A stretch of 11,654 bases of DNA from Bacteroidales bacterium (lineage in GTDB: Bacteria; Bacteroidota; Bacteroidia; Bacteroidales; UBA7960). Made by a program: the position numbers and the translations under genes. The stretch's first letter is position 1. Every line of letters starts with the position of its first letter. This document shows positions 1-7,163 of the stretch, one piece after another. The stretch spans positions 1-11,654 of the forward strand of contig SKTA01000128.1 of the NCBI GenBank assembly GCA_007122745.1. The letters are read 5' to 3'. The notes under the pieces were generated by a model that saw nothing but the letters and a program-made list of their open reading frames with translations, was not told where the DNA came from and did no database searches.

Positions 1-1205
1 CCGCGTGGTTGAGCCATCAGCCTCCTAAAGTGATCCCTTCACAAATTGCCCCGGATGAAGGGCTCATCCAAAACAGACACCCCTACAGCTCCTTGCGCAA
101 TATCTCACATGCATCAACAATACCTTTTCCCTACTTCAGCAGCCGCGATGATTATGGATTAGGGGTCATTTCTGTTTTCAGTGAACCCCTTTCCAAACAT
201 ATGTTCTCCATGGCCGCAGCAGTCTCCTTTACCCGTTTTCAAGACAACAGCCTGATCTTTCTGGGCTATATCAACAATCAGTTTACCCCTTCGATCAGTT
301 TTAACCTGTATCATAACAGCTTTACCGGCCGGTTTTATGAGCGGGATTACCTGGTTACGACAAACTCCGGAGGCTATGTGATGGCTACCTTGCCGCGCGA
401 CTGGATTGATAACGACTTCATCAGCACAAGCCTGTATGCCCGTTTCAGGTATGAGTATACAGATGCTGAGCGTTTCTGGGACCATGATGACACAGAACAC
501 GTTTTGGGTGAACCCATGAGTGGCTGGCAGCAGGATATGCGCCTCGGTTTACGTCTTACCAAGCGCAAACCCTATGTGCACAATGTGATCCATCCCCTTT
601 CCGGATGGGGTGTTGAGGCACGCGTAACAATGGCCTCTGAAGTCCTTGGCGGAGAAACTGAATATATCAGACCCGATCTTACCTCTTATGTCATTCTTCC
701 TGGATTGAGCGATCACCGATTCTATCTCTATGGTCGAGCCATTGCACAATGGGGTGATGCGTTTCCGCAGGATTACATCGGGTTGAGCCGTTATGATGAC
801 ATCCAGCTGGGAGGAGCCCTTGCCGGTCTTGATTTTTTGTATGCCGATGCAGAAAGGGTTAGAGGTTACAGAGACTACGTAACCGGGAATCGGCTTCTTT
901 TTGGCACTTTGGAATACCGTATGCCGTTTGCTGACAACCTCCAAACGGAGATTCTGGGTGTCGTGTCATTGCAGCGCACCACGCTCACTGCATTTATTGA
1001 CGGTGGTGTTGTCAGGAACGACAACCTTCCCTCGGAGGATCGAACCATAAAACGTGCAGGTGCCGGACTTGAGTTAAAGAATGTGCTCAGCATCGGTGGA
1101 TTGCAGATCCTGCATAGCCTCGGATTGGCACAGCCGGTTGAACACATCGGTGATGACGACCACCTGGAGCTGTATTACAGGGTTCGGGCAGTAATTCCTT
1201 TTTAG
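1..1205 (+). CDS. BamA/D15-like outer-membrane beta-barrel protein, C-terminal part (5' truncated)
   Basis: The reading frame is open from the window's left edge (first full codon at 3), so the N-terminus is missing; the TTG at 9 is not a credible start. About 400 residues are visible, rich in alternating amphipathic strands such as YLVTTNSGGYVMATLP and YRVRAVIPF. The protein ends in Phe, the usual C-terminal signature of outer-membrane barrels. A VRGY motif lies at about 858-869, followed by strands resembling the L6/VRGF region and final strands of Omp85 (BamA/TamA) proteins. The start of the visible part, with its PYSSLRNISH segment followed by a glycine- and aspartate-rich strand, resembles the junction in proteins where a TolB-like propeller or peptidase-like N-terminal region is joined to such a barrel; that architecture is inference because the N-terminal part is absent. 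It is expected in the outer membrane; substrate or role unknown. It converges on the next gene, with only 115 bp between them. Confidence 0.7.
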   Translation, partial: AWLSHQPPKVIPSQIAPDEGLIQNRHPYSSLRNISHASTIPFPYFSSRDDYGLGVISVFSEPLSKHMFSMAAAVSFTRFQDNSLIFLGYINNQFTPSISFNLYHNSFTGRFYERDYLVTTNSGGYVMATLPRDWIDNDFISTSLYARFRYEYTDAERFWDHDDTEHVLGEPMSGWQQDMRLGLRLTKRKPYVHNVIHPLSGWGVEARVTMASEVLGGETEYIRPDLTSYVILPGLSDHRFYLYGRAIAQWGDAFPQDYIGLSRYDDIQLGGALAGLDFLYADAERVRGYRDYVTGNRLLFGTLEYRMPFADNLQTEILGVVSLQRTTLTAFIDGGVVRNDNLPSEDRTIKRAGAGLELKNVLSIGGLQILHSLGLAQPVEHIGDDDHLELYYRVRAVIPF

Positions 1206-1271
1206 TAAGGATAAGATTGAGATTAAGGTTAAGATTAAGGTTAAGATTAAGATTAAGATTAAGATTGAGAT
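1206..1271. repeat. Hexamer microsatellite (TAAGAT)n, 11 units
   Basis: Starting directly after the stop codon of the upstream barrel gene, 11 consecutive 6-base units fit TAAGAT with single-base variants (TAAGGA, TGAGAT, TAAGGT). Units 7-10 are identical. The tract is purine-rich on the plus strand and has no coding potential beyond a low-complexity antisense frame. It fills over half of the convergent gap, and no hairpin terminator is visible beside it. Confidence 0.9.
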
Positions 1272-1286
1272 TGCAGGCACAAGTTG

Positions 1287-1314
1287 CTAAACTCTAAACT
1301 CTAAACTCTAAACC
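1287..1314. repeat. Heptamer microsatellite (CTAAACT)n, 4 units
   Basis: Three exact CTAAACT units are followed by CTAAACC, making four tandem heptamers just before the stop codon of the minus-strand repeat-protein gene. The unit resembles plant-type telomere repeats only superficially. Together with the adjacent hexamer tract it makes up nearly all of the convergent gap. Confidence 0.88.
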
Positions 1315-1320
1315 ATATAC

Positions 1321-2676
1321 CTACCGTATCACCCACCTGATGCCGGCGCGGGCGCCTGCCCACCATTGTGACATGCTGTTGTTGCGCGTTCTTTGGAAAA
1401 AGCTGTAAGGTGCCACACTATGGTCGTCGAAATCACGATCCAGAGTGCTGTCGCGAAGATACTGGTGATACAACACCGGCCCTGCGAACCATTCCAGGTT
1501 TGAATCATTACGTTTGGAAAAGAGCACCCTGAACTCATTCAGGTTGTTTTCATAATCTTTATCCCACCACGAATCAGGTTTTTGCAGCTTGTAGTTGTGG
1601 TATTCAATCTGCATCCTGTGTTGTTCGGTAAATTGAATGTTTGATCCGAACCCATAGCCGGTGGCCCAGTCGATCTCCTTGTGCATCGGAAGGTGGCCTA
1701 TGCTGAAGATGTTATAGAAAACAGGAACACCGATTTTTAAAGAAAGCCCTGCGATCATGGCATCGGATGCCGAAACCTCAAGCTGTCGCAGTCCCCCTTT
1801 GCGGGTGACGCTCAGGAATCCGATCGGTACACCGCTGATGGTATCTGAAATGTTAATCACACCCAGCTGGATCCCTTCCACTTTTCGTGCAATGTTCAGA
1901 AATCCTGAAACCTGCAACCCCTGAATGTCTCCGGATGTATTCATAAAACCGGCAAGCTGTGTTCCCTGGACAAGGTCACGGCCAAAGTTGCCAAAACCGG
2001 CGACCATCATTCCGCGGGCTTGTTTGTTATGCGCGTTGGCAAATCCTGCGAGGTAAATGCCGTCCGCCTGTCCGGCAACAGTGTTCATAAATCCTGCCGC
2101 ACTGATGCCTGCAACACTGCCACGGTAAAAGTTTCCGAATCCTGCTGCGGCAAATCCCTGTGTATCGCCTCCGATGGCATTCATAAAACCTGCGGCCATC
2201 AAACCTTCATTCTGTCCGCTTACCACATTCATAAATCCTGCACCCCTGACACCATCAGCGTCCCCATGCACTACGTTCATAAAGCCGGAACCTTGAAATC
2301 CCGATGAGTTCCCGCGCATGACATTGCCGAACCCGGCACCCTGGAACCCATCAGCATTTCCACTCACAATGTTCATAAATCCGGCTGCCTGGAATCCTTC
2401 AAAATTACCCCTGGTAATATTCATGAAGTATGCTGCCTCAAAACCTTCAATCCCACCGGTTATGCCGGCAAACATATTCAGACTGATGCGATACCTGTTA
2501 TTGATCACATCCGTGCCATCTGTTCCCAGCATGGGAAAGATGCTCAGCTGAAAAGACTTAAGCGGTTTTTCTTTTGAATCGGACCTCTCAACCGAAGCAC
2601 CATTTGCATGAATGCCTAATAGTAAAAATAGCACCAGCAACGCAAAACCTGTCTTCATCTTAATCTTCGTCTCCAT
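1321..2676 (-). CDS. Exported surface-repeat protein with 16-residue GFMN-type repeats (LA_2272-like)
   Basis: The 451-residue protein starts with a signal peptide (about residues 1-27; hydrophobic core FALLVLFLLLGIHA, likely cleavage near ANGA-S). Residues 77-236 are ten contiguous 16-residue repeats of the form xGFxxAGFMNxxxGxx (for example EGFQAAGFMNIVSGNA). About four shorter, degenerate units of 14-15 residues follow, to about residue 294. Residues about 295-451 lack repeats and contain aromatic alternating strands (RMQIEYHNYKL, NEFRVLFSK, WFAGPVLYHQY, WWAGARAGIRWVIR), suggesting a small barrel-like or beta-rich C-terminal domain. The repeat style matches the LA_2272-type surface-repeat family as I remember it; no biochemical role is established for that family to my knowledge. 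The regular Gly/Asn spacing suggests a beta-solenoid (inference). The gene starts 47 bp after the preceding minus-strand gene ends, so co-transcription is likely, and an AAAT tract sits directly before its ATG. Confidence 0.8.
   Translation of the reverse strand: METKIKMKTGFALLVLFLLLGIHANGASVERSDSKEKPLKSFQLSIFPMLGTDGTDVINNRYRISLNMFAGITGGIEGFEAAYFMNITRGNFEGFQAAGFMNIVSGNADGFQGAGFGNVMRGNSSGFQGSGFMNVVHGDADGVRGAGFMNVVSGQNEGLMAAGFMNAIGGDTQGFAAAGFGNFYRGSVAGISAAGFMNTVAGQADGIYLAGFANAHNKQARGMMVAGFGNFGRDLVQGTQLAGFMNTSGDIQGLQVSGFLNIARKVEGIQLGVINISDTISGVPIGFLSVTRKGGLRQLEVSASDAMIAGLSLKIGVPVFYNIFSIGHLPMHKEIDWATGYGFGSNIQFTEQHRMQIEYHNYKLQKPDSWWDKDYENNLNEFRVLFSKRNDSNLEWFAGPVLYHQYLRDSTLDRDFDDHSVAPYSFFQRTRNNSMSQWWAGARAGIRWVIR
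1969..2448 (-). repeat. 48-bp in-frame coding repeat array, about 10 units
   Basis: This is the DNA underlying the ten 16-residue repeats of the surface protein. Landmarks recur at 48-bp or multiples of 48-bp spacing, such as the plus-strand CATAAA that encodes Phe-Met. Units have diverged in third positions and at variable residues (Gln/Met/Ala after GF, Met/Gly/Ala before Asn), so the array is old rather than freshly amplified. Gain or loss of a unit would preserve frame. Confidence 0.85.
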
Positions 2677-2680
2677 AATA

Positions 2681-2707
2681 ATTTATTTATTTATTTATTT
2701 ATTTATT
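2681..2707. repeat. Tetranucleotide microsatellite (ATTT)6.75 in the leader of the repeat-protein gene
   Basis: Six perfect ATTT units plus ATT lie 4 bp upstream of the start codon of the minus-strand repeat-protein gene. In the mRNA this reads as (AAAT)n followed by TATT and ATG. Bacteroidota translation starts commonly depend on A-rich unstructured leaders rather than Shine-Dalgarno pairing, so this tract probably serves as the initiation region. Slippage would change its length in 4-base steps without touching the coding frame. Confidence 0.92.
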
Positions 2708-2723
2708 CTGTCAATGTGGTCAA

Positions 2724-4346
2724 CTACAAACTTTTTTGGCCGGATGAAATGATGTTAAACTTCAACCTGCCGCCGAGAGGCATGTACTCATAGATGAGCA
2801 TGGAGTTGCCATTTACCGGCAGCATACCCCGCCAATAGGCCTCCGAGTCATCAAAACTGCGGGTGTTCATCTCTGTAAGGATAAAACCAAAGCCTGATTG
2901 GTTCGCACAGAGGTCAATAATCTGCATGTAGCTTATTAAACTTGGTTTGGCATGTTGCAGATCCACTTTGATGGCCTCTTGATTGTTGCGCACATCCATT
3001 AAATAGGCATAATGCATTTTGTTTTCGTAGCTCATGAACGCCAGTTGAAGACTTTTGTCGGTCAAATGGTGAAAGCGATAGGTGAACGCACCCGCTTTTT
3101 TCATTGCCCGTGCACGCATCAGAGGCCCCTGTCCGGCATTGTATGCTAAAGATGACGGACCGCCACTGAACTCGGAATCCATTTTTAGCACCATATGGGG
3201 TCTTTCAATTCTTTCGGTATAAACAATTTGTCCTTCATTATCAAAATTTAAAAGCATAAAATCGAGCATCCTGATACGATGGTATTGCTCCTGCCTGCCC
3301 CTGGAGTCCTCCTGACGCACCTCACCGGAATAGCGATACAGCTCTGCAATGGCGGTAAATGTACCGTCATTATTTGCCTCAATGGCATGTATGTAAACAT
3401 CAGGCATCACCTTGAAAAACCAGTCGGGAACCGATGTCCTTAGCGTGGGACGCAATGCCTGCCAGGGGTGAACAGACATCCCGGCAGTGCTGCCGTCATC
3501 GGCAACAGTCAGAAAAAACAATCCCCTGGTGTTCTTACCACGGATCCTGTTTCCCCTGAAGTAGGTACCCGCCATGCTGATTGACAGGTCTTCATTCATA
3601 TGCAGGGCTGTTGGGAAATAACTGTAATCCTCGTCTTGAAGTTCCATGGTGTACATCTTTCTGCTGTTTAGCAGGTCTATGCCGTGAACGCGTGCACTGG
3701 CAGTCCTTCCAAGACGTTCACTTGCCTCAAGTATGTAGAGATGGTCACCCGAACAGAGCAAGTCGTACACGTGCACACTTCCCCTTTGTGACTCAAATTC
3801 CATTTGCCACAGGCTGTTGATCTGATGATCCACATGCTCGACGATATAGCCGGCATTGCGCGCCCTCCCGGTGCTCTGGATAATAATGAATCCATGTTCG
3901 GGGTGGGGAAAAACTTCCGGGAAAAACTGATCCCCCCTGCGCAGATTCGGCACATCGTCGCGCGTCTCACGTCCAATTTCATTTCCCTCCCCATCAAGAA
4001 CCACATAAGTTACTGATGTGGATAGCGCATTGACCACAAAACTGACCATGGCATGGCTGCCATTGTAGGTAATCCCATTAAAAAATGAATGAGAAGGGGT
4101 TTCAATGGTCCCCGATTTGATCTCCTGCAGAGAGGTGTTGTACATTTCGTAGTTCCAGACTCCGGAACCGCCCGAGTGCATTACGAGGAAAGCATCACTC
4201 TCATGATGACTGCTGCTTAAGGGATGTACACCTGCAAAACGGAGCGGAGATACCCTGACCTCTTTGCTTTGCGCAAAGCTTGCGAATTGTATGCCTGTGA
4301 GTAAACAGACAACAATAAGGATTTTTTTGATTGCTTCTTGTTTCAT
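2724..4346 (-). CDS. Secreted protein of unknown function, possibly beta-propeller-like
   Basis: The 540-residue protein has a clear Sec signal peptide (MKQEAIKKIL then hydrophobic IVVCLLTGIQFASFA, cleavage likely at FA-QS near residue 25) and no other membrane segment. I do not recognise a catalytic motif. Several spaced segments read like propeller blades: a loop with Asp/Asn-Gly followed by a hydrophobic strand, such as VVLDGEGNEIGRET, HPEHGFIIIQS, LCSGDHLYILEAS, EANNDGTFTAIAELY and LLNFDNEGQIVYTE. A propeller-like or PQQ/kelch-type repeat fold is therefore possible, but this is inference. The Cys in the signal core is not in a convincing lipobox, so periplasmic or surface-released location is more likely than lipoprotein. 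It lies between the TonB receptor (251-bp gap upstream) and the surface-repeat protein (47-bp gap downstream) on the same strand, suggesting a shared envelope role. The ATG has no Shine-Dalgarno sequence, as usual in this phylum. Confidence 0.75.
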   Translation of the reverse strand: MKQEAIKKILIVVCLLTGIQFASFAQSKEVRVSPLRFAGVHPLSSSHHESDAFLVMHSGGSGVWNYEMYNTSLQEIKSGTIETPSHSFFNGITYNGSHAMVSFVVNALSTSVTYVVLDGEGNEIGRETRDDVPNLRRGDQFFPEVFPHPEHGFIIIQSTGRARNAGYIVEHVDHQINSLWQMEFESQRGSVHVYDLLCSGDHLYILEASERLGRTASARVHGIDLLNSRKMYTMELQDEDYSYFPTALHMNEDLSISMAGTYFRGNRIRGKNTRGLFFLTVADDGSTAGMSVHPWQALRPTLRTSVPDWFFKVMPDVYIHAIEANNDGTFTAIAELYRYSGEVRQEDSRGRQEQYHRIRMLDFMLLNFDNEGQIVYTERIERPHMVLKMDSEFSGGPSSLAYNAGQGPLMRARAMKKAGAFTYRFHHLTDKSLQLAFMSYENKMHYAYLMDVRNNQEAIKVDLQHAKPSLISYMQIIDLCANQSGFGFILTEMNTRSFDDSEAYWRGMLPVNGNSMLIYEYMPLGGRLKFNIISSGQKSL

Positions 4347-4372
4347 GGTTGTAAAGAATCAAATGGATTGAA

Positions 4373-4420
4373 GTTTAGTTGTTTAGAAGTTTAGAAGTTT
4401 AGTTGTTTAGACGTTTAGTT
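4373..4420. repeat. Octamer microsatellite (GTTTAGNN)6
   Basis: Six consecutive 8-base units share GTTTAG followed by TT, AA, AA, TT, AC and TT; a seventh unit decays to GGTTTATT. The tract begins 26 bp upstream of the ATG of the minus-strand secreted protein gene, so it falls in its probable leader or promoter region. In the transcribed orientation the unit reads NNCTAAAC, close to the CTAAACT heptamer at 1287-1314. Confidence 0.9.
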
Positions 4421-4441
4421 GGTTTATTGGTTGTCATTTCT

Positions 4442-4459
4442 CTTAAGTCTCTCAAGTCT
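4442..4459. repeat. Nonamer tandem pair CTTAAGTCT/CTCAAGTCT
   Basis: Two adjacent 9-base units differ at one position. This is a short tandem duplication inside the same gene-free stretch as the octamer array, and part of a run of different short repeats. Confidence 0.7.
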
Positions 4460-4460
4460 T

Positions 4461-4480
4461 CCTTCGCGCTTCGAGCTTTT
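4461..4480. repeat. Dispersed intergenic element A, copy 1 (CTTCGNG heptamer pair)
   Basis: The 20 bases CCTTCGCGCTTCGAGCTTTT contain two heptamers (CTTCGCG, CTTCGAG) and then a T-run. They match 17 of 20 bases of the segment at 10541-10560, in a different intergenic region 6 kb away, so this is probably a dispersed element rather than chance. Confidence 0.65.
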
Positions 4481-4483
4481 TTT

Positions 4484-4504
4484 GCTCAGTGCCCAGCGCT
4501 CAGC
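4484..4504. repeat. Heptamer tandem triplet GCTCAGT/GCCCAGC/GCTCAGC
   Basis: Three contiguous 7-base units, each differing from GCTCAGC by one or two bases. They form the GC-rich part of an otherwise AT-rich spacer between the TonB receptor gene and the secreted protein gene. Confidence 0.75.
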
Positions 4505-4534
4505 TCCCGTTGTGTCGTAATCCAATTCCTAAAG

Positions 4535-4560
4535 GATCGAGACTTTCTACATAGGCGTTT
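4535..4560. repeat. Dispersed intergenic element B, copy 1
   Basis: This 26-base segment starts GATCGAGACT and contains CTACATAGGCGTTT. It matches 21 of 26 bases of 10499-10524 without gaps. A partial third copy of its right half (CTACATGGGCGT) lies at 10564-10575. It sits 38 bp downstream of the TonB receptor stop codon in the direction of transcription. Confidence 0.65.
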
Positions 4561-4597
4561 TATCTCAATATGTGTGCCAAAACCATTTTAAAACAAA

Positions 4598-6988
4598 TTA
4601 AAAATAGATTCTATAGGTCATCATGGGCATGAATCCCATCTGGTAGGATGTAGTGATCTCCTGCCGGTTTCTGTTCCAGTTTTCGGTAAATATGTTTTGC
4701 CTGTTTGTGACATTCTGAAGGTCTAACGCCCACTCCTGATTTATATTCTGTCCATTCAGCCTGAAGGTGATACGCCCGTTCAGTCTGAAATAATCGGGAT
4801 ACCTGTTCTCATAAGCGGTTTCCCATTTGTATTTTACAGCGTTATTTAAAACAGACTGTTCCGGATCTATTTCCATAAAACGATTGCCCCCAGCATAAAC
4901 AAGCTTGATGTCTGCCGACAAAAGGGAGCGTTGTCCGACCGACCATTCATAACCTGTCAGAACATTAAAAATGTAATTGTTGTTGAAGGCGGTGTTGCGC
5001 TGGATTTCATCGTATCCCCTGTATTTGGAGTCAAACACGGATGCGGTGATCAGGTAATAGAAACCCTCTTGAAGAAATTTTTCCAAAGTCAGTTCGATGC
5101 CCATGTTTGTTCCGGTACCCGAATTTTCCATTTTGTTGAAAACCCAGTAATTGAATGCACCCCCCTGGTTCAGGGTTGAGAATTCGGGCCTGCCGGCTGC
5201 TACCGGAATGTCATAAAGGTATTGGTAATACACTTCAGTTTTTAAACGGTGTCCTTCTCCAAGCAGGCGGTCATATCCCGCAACAAGATGCAAACTTCTG
5301 GAGAGGTCAAGGTGTTCGTTTGTCTGTTCATAGGTCATGGAAACGCTGTCGACAAGCGATTGGGAAAAGTAGATCCCTTTCATCTGCATCTGGCTGTGCA
5401 TTCCTGCGCCGAAGCTGACCGATTGTCCGGGAAGGAAGGACCATTTCACGCCAACCCTTGGTTCAATGGCATAACTGTTGTTTAAAAGGAATGCTGAAAG
5501 ATGGAGTCCTGAATTTACCGAGAACTCATCCGAAAACCTGTGTTGCCATTCCCCGAATCCGCGCACCATCTGCATGCTTCCATCTGCATCCAGGTAATCG
5601 CGATATTCTTCAGAAGCTTCATGGTATTCCTGCCCATGGTATGAGATGTCATAATGATCGACGATCAAACCGGCATTCAAAAAGTTGCGGGAGTTAAAAC
5701 GGTGTGATAATTTGGAAGACAAACTGTACCGGGTCTCTCCAAGATCCTCAACAATGGTTTCCTTGTCAAGTCCATTGGTGAGTTCATAAATATTTGCCTT
5801 ACTGCGGATGCCTGACACCGACATCGTGGTGTTGATGCGTGTATTGGTGTTAAAATAGTGCACATGGCTGAGTCCTGTAACGCCCATCCTGTTGCTGAAA
5901 TAGAGGTCGGTTCCCGCAAAACCGTATTGGGCATCATCCGCTTCACTGTCGAGCATGGAGATGCTGTTGTCGCCTCCAATTCCGAAAATTGAAATTCGTC
6001 CGCGTTCAAGCGGAATATGCATTTTAAAGGAAATGTCTTTGTATTTAGGGATCGCTGCTCCGGTACCAAAATTCATCCCCATAGCATGTAACACTTCAAG
6101 GGTGCTGTAGCGTGCATTCACCATATAGGATGCCCTGTTTTTTGATGAAAATGGACCTTCGGCACCCAGTTCAAATCCGTTGAACCCAACCTGACCCATA
6201 AACTCATGCTGTTGATTATTGCCGTTGCGCATCCTTAAATCGAATGCCCCTGCCAATGCATTACCATATTCAGCCGGGAAGGCTCCCGTATAAAAGTCGG
6301 AATTGTCCAGGTGGTTGTTGTTAAGCATGCTTACCGGGCCTCCTGTTGATCCGATCGATCCGAAGTGGTTTGGATTTGGAATTTCCACCCCTTCCAGGCG
6401 CCATAGCAGTCCGAGTGGTGAGTTTCCCCTGATAATGATGTCGTTGCGCTGATCTGAAGCAGAGGAAACTCCGGCAAAATTTGCTGCCATGCGCGACGGG
6501 TCGCCCAGGCTGCCGGCGTACCGTTCTGTTTCGTCGATGGTAAAGGAGCGGGCACTGATCACCGCCATCTCATTCAGGGGTTGGTCTTTTCGGAGCTCCG
6601 GACGTACTTCTACATCATCAAGAAGATAGACATGCTCCTCAAGTCTGACTGTTACTACGAGCTCCCTTCCTGATCCAATTAAAAGATTGTGAATGGTGCC
6701 AGGTTTATAACCCAACATCCGTACTTCAATGTCGAATCGGCCAAGCGGCATGTCATCCAGGCGAAACTGGCCGTCAACATCGGTTGACGTACCCTTCAGC
6801 GGAGATGAGTTCAAAATGATGACCGTTGCACCTGGCAAGGGAACTTCGGTGTATGCGTCAACCACCGTGCCGCGAAACGTCTGTGACAGTTCCTGTGCAT
6901 TAATATTTAGCGTAATGATCGCCAGTAGCGAAAAAAGGAGGCTGATTCTTAATAGTTGCATGTTTTGCAATCTTAAACAAATATCCAT
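4598..6988 (-). CDS. TonB-dependent receptor with N-terminal carboxypeptidase-regulatory-like domain
   Basis: The 796-residue outer-membrane transporter would take up an unknown ligand using TonB/ExbBD energy. A signal peptide is visible (hydrophobic LLRISLLFSLLAIITL, cleavage near NAQ-E at about residue 32). Residues about 36-125 are a carboxypeptidase-regulatory-like beta-sandwich (GTVVDAYTEVPLPGATVII, DGQFRLDDMPLG). Residues about 145-258 form the plug, with RNDIIIRGNSPLGLLW, the VEIPNPNHFG stretch and GAFPAEYGNALAGAFDL; this matches a conserved Bacteroidota receptor subfamily whose ligand I cannot name. The rest is a 22-strand-type barrel ending in Phe (MMTYRIYF). Length is normal. A second Met at residue 10 (6961) gives a more compact signal peptide and is an equally good start. 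No SusD-like lipoprotein partner is present, so a SusCD glycan system is not supported. Two co-oriented exported proteins follow. Confidence 0.92.
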   Translation of the reverse strand: MDICLRLQNMQLLRISLLFSLLAIITLNINAQELSQTFRGTVVDAYTEVPLPGATVIILNSSPLKGTSTDVDGQFRLDDMPLGRFDIEVRMLGYKPGTIHNLLIGSGRELVVTVRLEEHVYLLDDVEVRPELRKDQPLNEMAVISARSFTIDETERYAGSLGDPSRMAANFAGVSSASDQRNDIIIRGNSPLGLLWRLEGVEIPNPNHFGSIGSTGGPVSMLNNNHLDNSDFYTGAFPAEYGNALAGAFDLRMRNGNNQQHEFMGQVGFNGFELGAEGPFSSKNRASYMVNARYSTLEVLHAMGMNFGTGAAIPKYKDISFKMHIPLERGRISIFGIGGDNSISMLDSEADDAQYGFAGTDLYFSNRMGVTGLSHVHYFNTNTRINTTMSVSGIRSKANIYELTNGLDKETIVEDLGETRYSLSSKLSHRFNSRNFLNAGLIVDHYDISYHGQEYHEASEEYRDYLDADGSMQMVRGFGEWQHRFSDEFSVNSGLHLSAFLLNNSYAIEPRVGVKWSFLPGQSVSFGAGMHSQMQMKGIYFSQSLVDSVSMTYEQTNEHLDLSRSLHLVAGYDRLLGEGHRLKTEVYYQYLYDIPVAAGRPEFSTLNQGGAFNYWVFNKMENSGTGTNMGIELTLEKFLQEGFYYLITASVFDSKYRGYDEIQRNTAFNNNYIFNVLTGYEWSVGQRSLLSADIKLVYAGGNRFMEIDPEQSVLNNAVKYKWETAYENRYPDYFRLNGRITFRLNGQNINQEWALDLQNVTNRQNIFTENWNRNRQEITTSYQMGFMPMMTYRIYF

Positions 6989-7009
6989 TATGATTTTTTA
7001 ACACGGCAT

Positions 7010-7039
7010 CAACTATAAAAAACCGTGCCAAAAAACACA
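7010..7039 (-). promoter_or_regulatory. Candidate Bacteroidota-type promoter for the TonB receptor gene
   Basis: On the minus strand TGTG (7039-7036) is followed after 18 bases by TATAGTTG (7017-7010). This resembles the phylum's primary sigma consensus TTTG-N19-21-TAnnTTTG with one mismatch in each box. Transcription would start near 7003, giving a leader of about 15 nt to the first ATG or 42 nt to the second. AT-rich sequence gives chance matches, so confidence is low. Confidence 0.25.
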
Positions 7040-7163
7040 TATTGGCTGTATTGCAATGAAATAAAAATTTCTCGCAGTATAACCATTTAGGATTTGTGAA
7101 TGATTACGTGCGTTTTCGACCAATCAAGTGTTCGGTTTCGGTCATTATGAATCTGATTTTTTC

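Noticed and set aside
1074..1280. Minus-strand frame with Ile/Leu-rich N-terminus that looks like a membrane helix
   Set aside because: The hydrophobic run is simply the hexamer microsatellite translated in antisense, and the frame overlaps the barrel gene.
1206..1314. CRISPR array or telomere
   Set aside because: The units are contiguous with no spacers and are only 6-7 bases long, and no cas genes are present; resemblance to eukaryotic telomere repeats is superficial.
2020..2551. Plus-strand open frames with a repeating IHKSC-like pattern (2020-2307 and 2318-2551)
   Set aside because: They are antisense to the 48-bp repeats of the surface protein; the repetition is inherited from that gene and there is no independent start signal or family resemblance.
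4403..4591. Plus-strand 62-codon frame in the spacer
   Set aside because: It runs through the octamer array and several dispersed repeats, so its sequence is explained by them; no coding signature.
4598..6988. SusC of a SusCD polysaccharide utilisation locus
   Set aside because: There is no SusD-like lipoprotein, glycoside hydrolase or sigma/anti-sigma pair nearby, and the receptor is shorter than typical SusC proteins.
7002..7027. CACGG/CCGTG inverted repeat upstream of the TonB receptor gene
   Set aside because: Only 5 bp arms with a 16-bp AT-rich loop; expected by chance in a region of this size.
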